A stretch of DNA of 64,000 nucleotides from Rugalucina vietnamica. Taxonomy: Eukaryota; Mollusca; Bivalvia; Lucinida; Lucinidae. The stretch is taken from assembly GCA_964017185.1 (NCBI GenBank), contig OZ024874.1, positions 17,603,957 through 17,667,956 of the forward strand, written 5' to 3'. Position numbers and translations under genes: made by a program. Shown here piece by piece: positions 1 through 10,975 of this stretch. Numbering within the stretch: position 1 is the first letter of the stretch; the number at the start of each line of letters is the position of its first letter. The notes under the pieces are model-generated. The model ran no database searches and had not been told where the DNA came from. It saw nothing but the letters and a program-made list of their open reading frames with translations.

Positions 1-950
1 TTATTGTGGTATCATTTTTTTCAATTGCTGTCGTTTACAATACAATGGTATCATTTTGAATAGCACTAGATCTAATGACGGGGGTATCGCCTGTTCACAA
101 TGCTGCAGTTTAATCTCAGTAGCTGTTGATTAAATAGTCAATGTGGTATCAGGGCTCTCTTATATATAATAATCGAAAAGTAGGACTATCAGTTTTGCAA
201 TAGCTCTTGTTTACTTTTATTTACAATACAGAGGTATCATTTACAGTGGTATCATTACTCAAGCATTTGTTAAGACACTGTGGTATCATTTTCCAATATA
301 TTTGGTTTACAATAATGTAGTATCGTTTTCAATAACTGTGGTATCATTGCAGTCACCATGATGTTTACAATACTGTGGTATCATTATTTTCAATAGCTCC
401 TGGTTGTTACCTTTGCTTTCATATATTAAGGTTTAGTTTACTTGCAACAATCATGCCAGTATCTTTGTTAAGACAGTGTGGTGTCATTTTCCAATATATT
501 TGGTTTACAATAATGTAGTAACGTTTTCAATAACTGTGGTATCATTGCAGCCACCATGATGTTTACAATACTGTGGTATTATTATTTTCTATAGCTCCTG
601 GTTGTTACCTTTGTTTTCATATATTAGGTTAACTTTACTTACAACAATCATGCCAGTATCTTTGTTAAGACACTGTGGTATCATTTTCCAATATATTCGG
701 TTTACAATAATGTAGTAACGTTTTCAATAACTGTGGTATCATTGAAGCCACCATGGTGTTTACAATACTGTGGTATCATTTTCAATAACTGCTTTAAACA
801 ACTGTGGTATCATTGCAGCCACCATGATGTTTACAATACTGTGCTATCATTATTTTCAATAGCTCCTGGTTGTTACCTTTGTTTTCATATATGAGGTTAA
901 GTTTACTTACAACAATCATGCCAGTATCTTTGTTAATAGAGTGTCTTTTC
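1..950. repeat. GTGGTATCATT-rich tandem repeat, about 198-bp higher-order unit
   Basis: The short motif GTGGTATCATT recurs many times, separated by TTTACAATA and TTTTCAATA spacers. A longer unit containing 'AGCTCCTGGTTGTTACCTTT' starts near 395, 593 and 861, so the higher-order spacing is about 198 bp, then about 268 bp where an extra 70-bp sub-block is present. The array starts before base 1. No coding potential is visible. Confidence 0.85.
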
Positions 951-3182
951 ATAACTTATGTTTACAATAGTGTTGTGTGATTTTACTATTCAAAATCTTG
1001 TATAAAATTATGTGGTCAGTGGTGGTGATTTATTTCCGAAGCCAGTTTTGCTCTTCACATGGCTCATATAGTTTAGATATCGCTCACATGCACTTATATA
1101 TTCTACTCCGGAAACTGTTGTATTATACGTTTTACTCTGTACATTTAATTTCTTATCTATGATAAATTGTGTTTTGCAACCAACGTAATTCTTTCAAGTT
1201 TTGGTTATTGTATAAAATGCCAACGTGACTTTTTGTTTCCAAAACAAGCGTGTTATAACTCAACAACAGCTAACATTGTGTAGACCCTAACAAACCGAAT
1301 ACCCTGAAGACTCAGACCAGCACAGAAATCGCCGAAACTGTAGAGAATATAAGACAGTACGTACGAATCATTGCATCCTGCTCGTTCAATGGCTGATTTT
1401 TCTATGGAAAGTTCGCCCACTACGCTAAATATTCAATATAAGCCCTTGGCATGCTGCTTTAATGTGCCCTCAAATTTACTTATAAATCATAACGTGTAGG
1501 GTAAGCTTTATCACTGCAGTGCCTAGAGCGAGTTTGAACCAAATCGATACATATTTTTGGCATAAAATTGTAATTTCATTAAAATTTCTGAAATTTATGA
1601 GGGCTTGTAGTGTAAAATCTGATAAATGACAGGTGTATTTTTCGTAATAATTTAAGTGTGCGTTTTTGAGGACTTTGAAAAAGAAAACTTGTCCTCTTTC
1701 CATGTAACTTTATTGGGTGGATGCTTACTTTAACATTTAGGAACACATGAGCCCCCACTATATTTCTTATTATTTTGTTTTTGAAAGTAAAAATCACATG
1801 ATACACAAAGTTCGTATATGGCACCATGTATATTCTCATAAATATACATTCTCTGACAGAGTAGCTGAGCATGGAAATTGTTCATAAAAATATCAGACTC
1901 AATAGAATGTACATGTTTTACAAAGCATGAAATACATTCTGTCAATCCTCGGATTTTTACGTACCCATGCATCTGTAGTTAAGAATAAAATAAAAACGAA
2001 ACAAAAATGTGTTGACTTCTATATCTGTATATCAGTATATGCGCCTTGCTGTCTGTCTTAAATGATGAGATATTTTTTTTTACTATCACGAGTTTCGTGG
2101 TTCATTTTAACACCATTATTTTCACTAATTAATGCATTAACAATGACATTAAATGCTTTGAAGTAATTTCATTCAAAGAAACTGAAAGCAATTTGAGTAA
2201 TTGAGCTTACATTAAAAAAAACAGAGGGCCACTGGCCCTACAACGTTTACCTATTACATGGCCATGAAATATATTTTGATAAATCACTTGACAGTGCCAT
2301 GTGTACAAATTTCATAACATGACTGCCACTTTGATGCAAGAGTCTTAAACCCAGTTCTGGCTTTGAAATGAACACGAGATACACCTTTCTTCCAAATAAG
2401 GTCAAAGTCGAACTGGGGTCATCATTTAAACCGATAGAAACCATTATGAACATGTTGCCCAAATTCTACATTAAAGCTTCGAAGCTATGCGGGATCATGT
2501 CTGTCCTTAGATATGATAGAGAAATTCCTTTGGAATAAATGTTGTCGGAATAAATGTTGTCAATAGATCTTTGCAATATGGTCCAGCTACCGATAAGATT
2601 TTTCAGTCTTGACCAATTGAATGGTGATTTCAATGTCCTGTGCTATAATGTATCTGAGACACTGACCTCACTGGAAAATAGATACGGTGACCTTAAAATT
2701 ATCTAGAAAAATCGAAAGTCTCTATAAAATACGATTGCACAGTAAACAATAACTAATCTCCACACAAATAGGACAACGCATGAGATGCTAATTTCCACAT
2801 TGAAGGCAGGGGCTGGACAAGGATGTCAATATGATGCCACACTCTTGAAAGCTGGCTTGTTTTGTCATTTTGCTTATCGGAGAAAGTAAACAGTTAGGGA
2901 TATCCACAACTGAGAGTCGACCTGCAGAAAGATAAACCCGTTAACATGCAATAAGGCATTATCTGACCGATATCATATGAGATCACAGTTTCAAATCGTC
3001 CTATATATCTGCCAAGTACTCCAAACACCACTATTGAGTATTACATGGAGTAATATACATATATATGAGTTATATGTATGGGTCACAGACTTTTGAGCGC
3101 TATTATTTAGTTTCGAAACCTTTGTGTCAGTAGAAGGTTATTCTAGGTCATTCGAAGATTTAAGTATTCATTTTCTTCTCTA
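951..3182. other. AT-rich stretch, nothing recognised
   Basis: Only short open frames with no family resemblance are present. No repeat shared with the rest of the window, RNA gene or splice-bounded exon was recognised. Confidence 0.5.
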
Positions 3183-3515
3183 ATGTGTTTCATAAAACAA
3201 AAGAGTCCATCGAAAAAAGTGGAACCACATAATTTCTACTGGTTCTCAAAAGATCTTGGTTTTACTGACCTCGTCGAAGATGATGTTCAACCATACAGAC
3301 AAATTCACCCTACACTGTTTGAAGAACATGTACGATCTTTGGACAATATGCGAATCTCCAACTTAGCTCTTTTCATCAACGCAGGAGTCTCAAAGATGAA
3401 TATTATCTCTTAAGAATCGAAGAGACCATTGACACAATGGCCGGGCCATACAAAATTGACACTCAAGTAAATTGGATTTACGATCAGGCTACTGTCAAGT
3501 GGGTATAAAAGTTTG
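3183..3515 (+). pseudogene. Unrecognised coding-like frame with a frame break
   Basis: An open frame of 76 codons starts at 3183. Near 3390 the coding-like reading shifts by one frame and continues for about 40 more codons to a stop near 3508. The composition (many charged and aromatic residues, few repeats) looks more protein-like than the surrounding AT-rich DNA. It lies directly upstream of a Ty3/Gypsy-like reverse-transcriptase relic, so it may be part of the same decayed retroelement or a captured gene piece. I do not recognise the family. The frame break may be a real lesion or an unseen intron. Confidence 0.3.
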
Positions 3516-3538
3516 ATGTTCTCTTTCTGCCTCGCTTC

Positions 3539-3652
3539 TTTGATTATTGTGCTATACCGTTTGGTTTATGTAATTCCCCTGTCTCTTTCAAACGATTAAT
3601 TGAGCGTAGTTTGGGAGATCTCCGCTTGAGACAATGCATTGAAATAAAGTAA
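3539..3652 (+). pseudogene. Ty3/Gypsy-like reverse transcriptase relic, copy 1
   Basis: A 37-codon frame contains PFGLCNSPVSFKRLIERSLG, which lines up with the conserved block of Ty3/Gypsy reverse transcriptases (usually MPFGLCNAPATFQRLM, followed by the LGDL stretch). The frame ends in a stop soon after. The catalytic YxDD block and the rest of RT, RNase H and integrase are absent, so this is a short fossil. The same fragment recurs near 7005 at the start of the second copy of a segmental duplication. Confidence 0.7.
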
Positions 3653-3876
3653 TTACTTACTACATTATTTTCATTATGAATTGATGTATAAGAGAGATGA
3701 TTAAATGTTACGTTTTTGGATTGAATATGGGTTTTGGTCATGAAAAACGTAACACAGATCCACCATGTATCACTAGTCTTGTATGTTAAAAAATCAAGCC
3801 ACAGTTTAAATAGTCTCCCTTTATCTGCATATGAGCATATTGCCGTTTTTTTTTTCTTCTAAAAACGTGTCACTCA

Positions 3877-4027
3877 AAACATCCTTGTCAAACAATATTA
3901 GTCAATAAGGCGGACACAAAACAACACGAACGAATGTTAAGAGCAATTTCTGACATAAATTTCAATGAATTAATTGCTAATAAAATGACAACAAGGCGAA
4001 ATATGAACAGGTATAGTTGCAAACAGG
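3877..4027 (+). pseudogene. Exon-like frame, copy 1 (unknown protein)
   Basis: An open stretch of about 45-50 codons, read as HPCQTILVNKAD... and ending ...NMNRYSCKQ, runs into CAG|GTAAGT, a strong splice-donor match. The same frame and donor are preserved in copy 2 (7322-7472) with very few differences. The upstream acceptor is not convincing. I do not recognise the family. It could be a host exon duplicated with the segment or part of the retroelement. Confidence 0.3.
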
Positions 4028-4913
4028 TAAGTTAAATTTCTTCTTTTCACGCGCTGAAACAATAAATCATAATTAAAATGTTTTGCTTTTAAAACTGTGT
4101 CAGCCTGTCTGCTGTGAAGCTGATAGCAGGATATACAGTAAACATGGATAAGGGACTATATTATCCACCTGGTAAAATCCAAATTTAAGTGAGTCAGTAG
4201 GCATGAATTTTAAAGCTTGTAATGTACAGAAACTGTTGAAAACCGCTATTTGCCAAAGGGCGACCTTGAATCAAGTCGGAAAGGTAAAAAAGCAGCGGCC
4301 AATAACCAACAACTCATGGTCTCAAACACCAAGGTGGCGAAAAAGACAAAATAAGTACTGACACGTCATCTGACTGAGTAGGTGGCCATATTTGAACTGT
4401 GCTCAACTGCACATGATGATGGTTAAAGTGGCCAATGAATTTAGCATTTAAACTCCCATGTTAACCAGTTTTTATCTCTTGTTTAACTTTTTTTTCTCTC
4501 ACTTGTACTTTTCGTTGTATCAACCCACTATCATCTTGAAAGCGACAACATTGAAATAGCTTCATACGAAATGTCAATAAAATAAGAAGTTATCAGGTTA
4601 AGAAGCACGGTGTCGACACTTTATTCACCACTTCACGCTTGAAACTGATAAATCATTTTAGAAATCAAGTCATTTGAATTAGTTATAAACTGCGTCTTGA
4701 CACTTTCAAAGTATCAAAGAATTTAAAGGTAACAAACATATATAAAGATTGTTTATATGTCTATGATATAATGACTGGCGCACAGCGAAATATTTTTCAT
4801 TTTTTCTCACATAGTTTTCAGTGGCGATTGCTACATATACTCGTATGTATTGAAAATAAATATTATGTGGGAGGTCTAGGAAATGCCTCAATAAAAATAA
4901 TGCACAATGAAAA

Positions 4914-4927
4914 CGGGGGGGGGGGGG
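4914..4927 (+). repeat. Poly-G tract
   Basis: A run of G's occurs here in copy 1. The equivalent place in copy 2 (near 8470) reads CACAGGGCCCAG instead, so the tract differs between the two copies. Confidence 0.8.
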
Positions 4928-5180
4928 TCAGACAAGTTATACAGCCGCATAGAAGAAAACAGAAGAAATGTGAGAATCTCTACGAAGTTTCGTCAGTTTA
5001 ACCATCTAACTTACGTATGCTTTGAAGCTTTTCATTGGTGCTCCATTTGGCATAGGCGGTCCCATTTGGCATAGGCACAGATCGCGGCGTCTATCTATGG
5101 TGTCACTAAACGCGGAAGTGGAGTCGACCGGATGATAAGGATGAGAAAGAACTTAAAAACGACAATTACATTGTTTGAAA

Positions 5181-6126
5181 CAAGTAGCCCAAAGGGCAAC
5201 AATCGCTCACCTGAGTGGCCAGGCGGTTATAGAGGAGATTTTTGAATAGTATAATAATAAACATATTTATAATGCATCAACCCTACATATCGGCCTTATA
5301 AAGGGGTGTTCATAAATAGAAGCTTTATTTAGCTACTGACCGAATAAAGGCCATCTCTACTGACTAAATAAAGACCGCGGTGCAATTTTGTTTAACGCAA
5401 CAAAAAGAAGCGCGCCAGTGACGTCATATTTAGTCACGTTTTGTGACGTCAATCTCCGCCATTGTTATGCAACGTTACGTAGATGAAACAATGGACAAGA
5501 AAAATTCAAATTATCAACAAAATCTACTGCTATGGTGGCGAATTTTGAGGAGTCGTTCTGCGGAATGATTTCTGAGCTGTTGACTAAATAAACAAAATGG
5601 CGGAAAGCAAATCTCCTCACATCGGGTGAGTTTTTTCGCGAAATTTGTCAGCTTTCGTTGCATTATAAAGTGAATAACTACCCCGTGACCAAAAATAAAC
5701 CGATTTATCACGCTCGGACCGTAATCAGATGAAAGGGCTCGCTGAAAGCTCGCTCTTTCATCAGCTTACTAATCCTCACGTGATAAATCGGTTTATTTTT
5801 GGTCACGGGTATTTATTTACTATATATATTGCCTGTGAGGTGGGGGCAGATGAGCCCATGGGGTCCAATATTTTTCCGAATTATTAATATTCGGTCCTAC
5901 TGCCCAATTTTCTGAAAGATTTTCCCTTTGGATGATATCTACAGCTTCCCCAGACAAATGCATGGGCAACCTACGTCGAACTTGCTGTAAAATATGTCAT
6001 TGTCACCACAGGGTCATGATTTAGATATACACTGTAGAGCTCAAGCGATTTCAGAGACGATCTTTGAAAATGTGAACGGACGGACGGGTATATGTTCTCC
6101 ATGAACCTTCGGCTCGGGTGAGCTAA
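5181..6126 (+). mobile_element. HINE-like element, family A (short copy A1)
   Basis: It starts with a small hairpin (GCCCAAAGGGC) followed by CGCTCACCTGAG. It ends with an ACGG microsatellite stub (GAACGGACGGACGGG), then the CCTTCGGCTCGGGTGAGCTAA terminus. The start and end contain the subterminal inverted pair GCTCACCTGA / GGTGAGC. It is interrupted by a separate foldback MITE. It is absent from the second copy of the host segmental duplication. Confidence 0.75.
5250..5823. mobile_element. Foldback MITE nested in HINE A1
   Basis: A pair of about 32-bp inverted arms, CCGTGACCAAAAATAAACCG... at 5681-5713 and its complement at 5779-5811, surrounds a loop near 5714-5778. The flanking HINE sequence continues across the insert: GAGATTTTTGAATAG before and TATATATTGCC after correspond to adjacent sequence in HINE A4 near 51020-51060. 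The outer boundaries are therefore approximate. Two TGACGTCA-type (CRE-like) sites lie inside near 5420 and 5445. Confidence 0.65.
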
Positions 6127-6700
6127 TAAACAGATATTCTCAAGCCTTATCTCAACTTATAGTCAATACATAAAACATTTTGTATTTTGTATAGCCGGTC
6201 ATAAGCATAAAAGGAAAAGTTTTATAACCCCACTTCCACGCACATTGACTCATAATTGGATTTTTTTTTATCTTACAACGGTACAAAAGTTCAGCTGGTT
6301 TTTCCTTTTATAGAGGTTCATTTACGTGTGATGCATACATCAAAACAGAAATCAACCAATCATGAAGACAAATGTGAAAATATTTCAATTTTTAAATTAA
6401 GATTTTTATTTTGAAAGGATCTGTCTGACTTAAACGCAATCACGAACAGCCGTGCACTTTTTGCCGAAACTTTAGTATCTTTTTTGTGAAAAATTAAGAT
6501 ATCTTCAAGACTTAATCTTTCCCAGAGTTTAAGCCTATTTTAAAGGTATTAATTAAAACAACTTGAGCTATGTGGTGTTGTTTAACTGTGGGAAGATAGA
6601 CACGTTTAAAACATTTAAATAGGCCTACAAAATAGCAACGATGAATCATTTGATAACAACTTTATCTTCTCATTTCTCTTGATTTAGATGTGGTAAATAG

Positions 6701-6973
6701 TTGCAATTAAACGATTTGCGCAATGTTAGAATCATGGCTACAAAATTAAGTGATGAAATGGCTAACGATCAAACTCGTAGTGCAATTCATTTATTTATAT
6801 CACCATATCAAATGCATTTTGGCACGTCAAGTTCTGAGATTCACAACAATCTAATCAGCCCGAGAAAAACTATCCAATGCAGGATTGCAGGAATACAACC
6901 AAATAAAAACATTCTCACCAAGAGGACCGAACAACTAACTAAATTTTGTGAACCACTGCAGAAAATGAGGTAA
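6701..6973 (+). pseudogene. Duplicated unknown open frame, copy 1
   Basis: About 90 codons are open from TTG at 6701 (first ATG at 6731) to a stop at 6971-6973. The start of the frame is preceded in frame by TAG and lies downstream of a TTGATTTAG acceptor-like site. The end, AAAATGAG|GTAAAG, resembles a splice donor. Copy 2 at 9617 keeps the first ~55 codons almost unchanged (…SDEMANDQT…FISPYQMHFG…) and then diverges. No family is recognised. It could be a real exon with a different acceptor, or a decayed retroelement or host piece. Confidence 0.3.
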
Positions 6974-7004
6974 AGGTTAGGGCGGTTTCTTTTATTGCAA
7001 TGTG

Positions 7005-7090
7005 GTGCCATTTGGTTTATGTAATTCCCCTGTCTCTTTCAAACGATTAATTGAGCGTAGTTTGGGAGATCTCCTTTTGAGACAGGGCCT
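7005..7090 (+). pseudogene. Ty3/Gypsy-like reverse transcriptase relic, copy 2
   Basis: The same PFGLCNSPVSFKRLIERSLG block as at 3539 is present, with the frame changing downstream of GDLLLRQ. It marks the left end of the second copy of the segmental duplication. Confidence 0.7.
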
Positions 7091-7321
7091 TATTATCATT
7101 ATGAATTAATGTATGAAAAGGATAATTCAATGTAAGGTTTTAGATTTAATCTTTGGTCTTGAAAAACATAATGCAAATCCAACATGTATGTTTGGCAACG
7201 CTAGCCACAGATGTCCCTTTAATTTCGATCTGGAATGCACAATATAGATTATTTAAATTGTCTCCCTTTATCTGCGTATGAGCATATTGCCGTTTTTCTT
7301 CTTCTAAAAATGTGTCACTCA

Positions 7322-7472
7322 AAACATCCTTGCCAAACAATATTAGTCAATAAGGCGGACACAAAACAACATGAACTAATGTTAAGAGCAATTTCTGACA
7401 TAAATTTCAATGAATTAATTGCTAATAAAATGACAACAAGGCGAAATATGAACAGGTATAGTTGCAAACAGG
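7322..7472 (+). pseudogene. Exon-like frame, copy 2 (unknown protein)
   Basis: Counterpart of 3877-4027. The frame and the CAG|GTAAGT donor are intact, and one visible residue change (HERM versus HELM) distinguishes the copies. The function is unknown. Confidence 0.3.
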
Positions 7473-9091
7473 TAAGTTAAATTTCTTCTTTTCACGCGTT
7501 GAAACAATAAATCATAATTAAAATGCTTTGCTTTTAAAACTGTGTCAGTCCGTCTACTGTGAAGCTGATAGCAGAATATACAGTAAACATGGATGTTTAA
7601 CACAGAAACTGTTGACAGCCGCTTTTTGCCAAACGGTGACCTTGAATCAAGTCAGACAAGTCAAGAATTAAGCACCGACCAGTAACCAACAACTTGTAGA
7701 GCCAGATAACGGCCTCAAACACAAAGGTGGCGAAAAAGACAAAATAGGTACAGACACAAAAGTGAGCAATCGGTAATCTGAGTAGGTCGCCATATTTGAA
7801 CTATGGTCAGCTGCACATGATGATTTTAACTTGTAGAGAGCTAGTTACCAATGATTTTAGCGAGGGTCAGCAGAAAATCATTTTCAATGGGTTTAGTTCT
7901 ACTTATCCTGAGTTTGAAATGTTTTAGCCGATAGGTTCGAGTTAGCACCGTCGCTCTGGTTTTGTTGACTGCGATAGCATATGCCCACTTGCCCTTCGTC
8001 ATTTTCACTTAAACCTTTTTTTTTTCTCTCTTTAACCAGTCTTTATCTCTTGTTTAACTTTTTTTTCTCTCACTTGTACTTTTTGTTGTATCAACCTACT
8101 ATCATCTTGAAAGCGACAACATTGAAACAGCTTCATACGAAATGTCAATAAAATGTGAAGTTATCAGGTTAAGAAGCACGGTGTCGACACTTTATTCACC
8201 ACTTCACGCTTGAAACTGATAAATCATTTTAGAAATCAAGTCATTTGAATTACTTATAAACTGCGTCTTGACACTTTCAAAGTATCAAAGAATTTAAAGG
8301 TAACAAACATATAAAAAGATTGTTTATATGTCTATGATATAATGACTGGCGCACAGCGAAATATTTTTCATTTTTTCTCACATAGTTTTCAGTGGCGCTT
8401 GCTACATATACTGAAAAAAAATGTTATATGGGGGTCCAGAAAATGCAGCAATAAAAATATTTAACGAAAACACAGGGCCCAGACAAGCTATACAGTCGCA
8501 TAGAAGAAAATAGAAGAAATATTAATGTTTCTGTGAGTAACGAAACATATCTCTACGAAGTTCCGTCAGTTTAACTATCTATTACGTTTTCTTTGAAGCT
8601 TTCCAGTGGTGCCCTATTTGGCAGGCAAAGATGTAACGAAAGTGAAATCGATGCTACTCACGGTGTCACTAAACGCGGAAGTGGAGTCAACCAAATGATA
8701 AAGACGTGAAAATCCACTTAAAAGCGACAAAGGTTCAGTTTGTTGTTCGTATTTAGAAATAAACATGTATTCTTATTTCAACTCATATTCTCAAGCCTTA
8801 TTTCAACTCATATTCAAAACACAAAATCATTTGTATTTTGCATCATAAAAGGAGAAGTTTTATAACCCTACTACCTCGCACATTGACTCATAATTGGAAA
8901 GGTTTTTATCTTACAACGGTACAAAAATTCAGCTGGTTTTTCCTTTTATAGAGGATCATATACGTGTGATGTATGCTTCAAAACAGAAATCAACCAATCA
9001 TGAAGACAAATGTGAAAATATTTCAATTTTTGAATTAAGATTTTTTAATACGAGAGGACCTGTCTGACTTAAACGCAATTATTTTTAAACT

Positions 9092-9365
9092 CATTACGAA
9101 AACACGCCTGTGTAATATACAGACTTTTTCTTAAGTTGTAAAAATTGAAAACTTTCAGTAGAATTTTTTTTGATATTTTTCTTATTTTTGCTCAAAACAT
9201 AGATTGTGGGTACAAGTTAGAACCGCCTCGCCGAGGCGGTTCTAACGAGTACCCACAATCTATGTTTTGAAGCAAAATTAAGAAAAATAGGTATACCCCT
9301 GCATACCCCAGTTTTGCTAGTGGGGTTCAAGGGGGTATACATTACACGGACATGTTTTCGTGATG
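9092..9365 (+). mobile_element. Foldback MITE, family P1
   Basis: The ends CATTACGAAAACACGCCTGT and (reverse) CATCACGAAAACATGTCCGT form terminal inverted repeats. Inside, long arms (CAAAACATAGATTGTGGGTA and complement) flank a perfect GAACCGCCTCGCCGAGGCGGTTC core. Further copies lie at 10672, 37771, 42371 and 48622. It has no coding capacity. Confidence 0.85.
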
Positions 9366-9616
9366 TTTGCTCAGCAGCGCTCACTGCACAAACCAATTGC
9401 TACCGAGACTATGGAGTTTGTGCTTGTGAAAAATTAAGCAAGGCTGAGACTTTCTCAGAAATGAAGCCTATTTAAAATAATTTGATCTTTGCTGTCTTGT
9501 TTATCTATGGGAAAAAGACGTTTCAGACATTAAAATAGACCTGCAAAATAGCAACAATGAATCATTTGATAACAACTTTATCTTCCCATTTCTCTTGATT
9601 TAGATGTGGTAAATAA

Positions 9617-9835
9617 TTGCAATTAAACGATTTGCGCAATGTTAGAATCATGGCTACAAAATTAAGTGATGAAATGGCTAACGATCAAACTTGTAGTGCA
9701 ATTCATTTATTTATATCACCATATCAAATGCATTTTGGCACGTCAAATTCTGAGATTCACAACAATCTAATCAGCCTGAGAAAAAAAAATCTTATCCCGG
9801 AATTGAATAAAAGATTTGGGGAAACCCTGCTTTAG
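9617..9835 (+). pseudogene. Duplicated unknown open frame, copy 2
   Basis: Counterpart of the frame at 6701. It is near-identical for about 55 codons, then a poly-A slippage region (9781-9789) and divergence give a different C-terminus and an early stop. The loss of conservation at the same point suggests that at least one copy is decayed. Confidence 0.3.
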
Positions 9836-9840
9836 ATGAC

Positions 9841-10671
9841 TATGAAAACGTATAATGAGTGAAATGGTCGAATCCAAGAAAATATAAAAACAAAAAACAT
9901 TTGACTTTCAACATGAAAGCTTATATCACCTTAAGATGAAATGTTATGTTATGTACATTTGAAGAATCGGAAAGAAAAAATTCTTACTCTGAAACCCACA
10001 CGCCTGTATTAAGTCTAGTCAGAATGTCGATAAGTGGCTTTCTCGACTCACTCAGATGCTCACGCGTTTTGCAGCGGCGCCTGATCACTTTAATGACAAA
10101 ATGGGTTTACCACTGAGAAAACCTGGTGTCAGTGATGCAAACAGAAATGGTTCAAATAAGACTACACAGACAAGCTGTCTGACTTGCGCTTAAGCTGTTC
10201 GTTATATCAAATTAAAATGGAACTCCAAGGTACTGGCTATCTATAGCAGGCTTAATTTTTTCGGTATCGTATAGTAGGCATTTTAGACAGGGTAAAAAAA
10301 CATCTTGAAGTGTGGTTTCTTACGTTAGGCCTCATGCAGTCGCAGTGATGCATCTTCCATTTTAAGCAACGTAAACTGCATAATTATGTCATTAAAATTA
10401 TATTATCGACAAATATGTGAAACAAAAGTGGGAAATATTTTCAAAACCATTATCATGGCGCCTATACTGCACATTCACAGGGTATATCAAAGATGACAAA
10501 TATGCATGTGCAACTGAAATACCATAAATTCAAAATACTTAAAATGTTTGAGACAATTCACGATAATCATCATTTGAGTTATTGTTACTCGACGCGAACA
10601 CGCCCGTGCAATTTATCCTTTTGAGGATCCCACTGCAAAAGCGGTTTTGTGTGCTACCGTCTTTACTTTGT
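9841..10671. other. Intergenic, little recognised
   Basis: AT-rich DNA without recognised coding. At 10590-10615 a lone sequence GCGAACACGCCCGTGCAATT resembles a P1 MITE terminus and may be a solo end beside the full copy that starts at 10672. Confidence 0.4.
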
Positions 10672-10975
10672 CATCAGGAAAACATGTCCGTGCAATTTAT
10701 ACCCCCTTTTACCCCACTTTTACATACCAAAACTGGGGTATACAGGGGTATACCCAGGTAACGCCTTGGTAACGTCCCTTAGCTGACTGAGGTAAATTGT
10801 CCCAGTTTTTCCTATTTTTGCTCCAAAACATAGATTGTGGGTACTCGTTTAACGTGTACCCACAACCTATGTTTTGAGCAAAAATAAGAAAAATATCAAA
10901 CATTTTCTACTGAAAATTTTCATTTTTTACAACTTTAGAAATCACTGTATATTGCATGGGCATGTTTTCGTAATG
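10672..10975 (-). mobile_element. Foldback MITE, family P1 (reverse orientation)
   Basis: Begins CATCAGGAAAACATGTCCGT and ends in the inverted counterpart GCATGGGCATGTTTTCGTAA. The central palindrome has lost the CGCCTCGCCGAGGCG core (ACTCGTTTAACGTGTACC instead) but keeps the CAAAACATAGATTGTGGGTA arms. Confidence 0.8.

Larger units (their letters stand above)
3540..6970 (+). repeat. Segmental duplication, copy 1
   Basis: The block from the RT relic through the exon-like frame near 3900 and the frame at 6701 is repeated in the same order and orientation at about 7005-9840. Long stretches are nearly identical (compare 3893-4060 with 7338-7510, and 4500-4810 with 8055-8390). Copy 1 is longer because a HINE-like element (5181-6126) interrupts it; copy 2 lacks that element at the equivalent place (near 8715-8780). 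Confidence 0.85.
7005..9840 (+). repeat. Segmental duplication, copy 2
   Basis: Tandem, direct-orientation copy of the 3540-6970 block. It lacks the HINE A1 insertion but has its own foldback MITE (9092-9365) inserted after a TGTCTGACTTAAACGCAAT stretch that is continuous in copy 1 (near 6422-6440). Each copy thus carries a private insertion acquired after duplication. Confidence 0.85.

Noticed and set aside
1730..1972. Overlapping minus-strand frames of 75-97 codons at 1476-1972
   Set aside because: Three frames overlap in the same AT-rich DNA with low-complexity peptides; no support for any.
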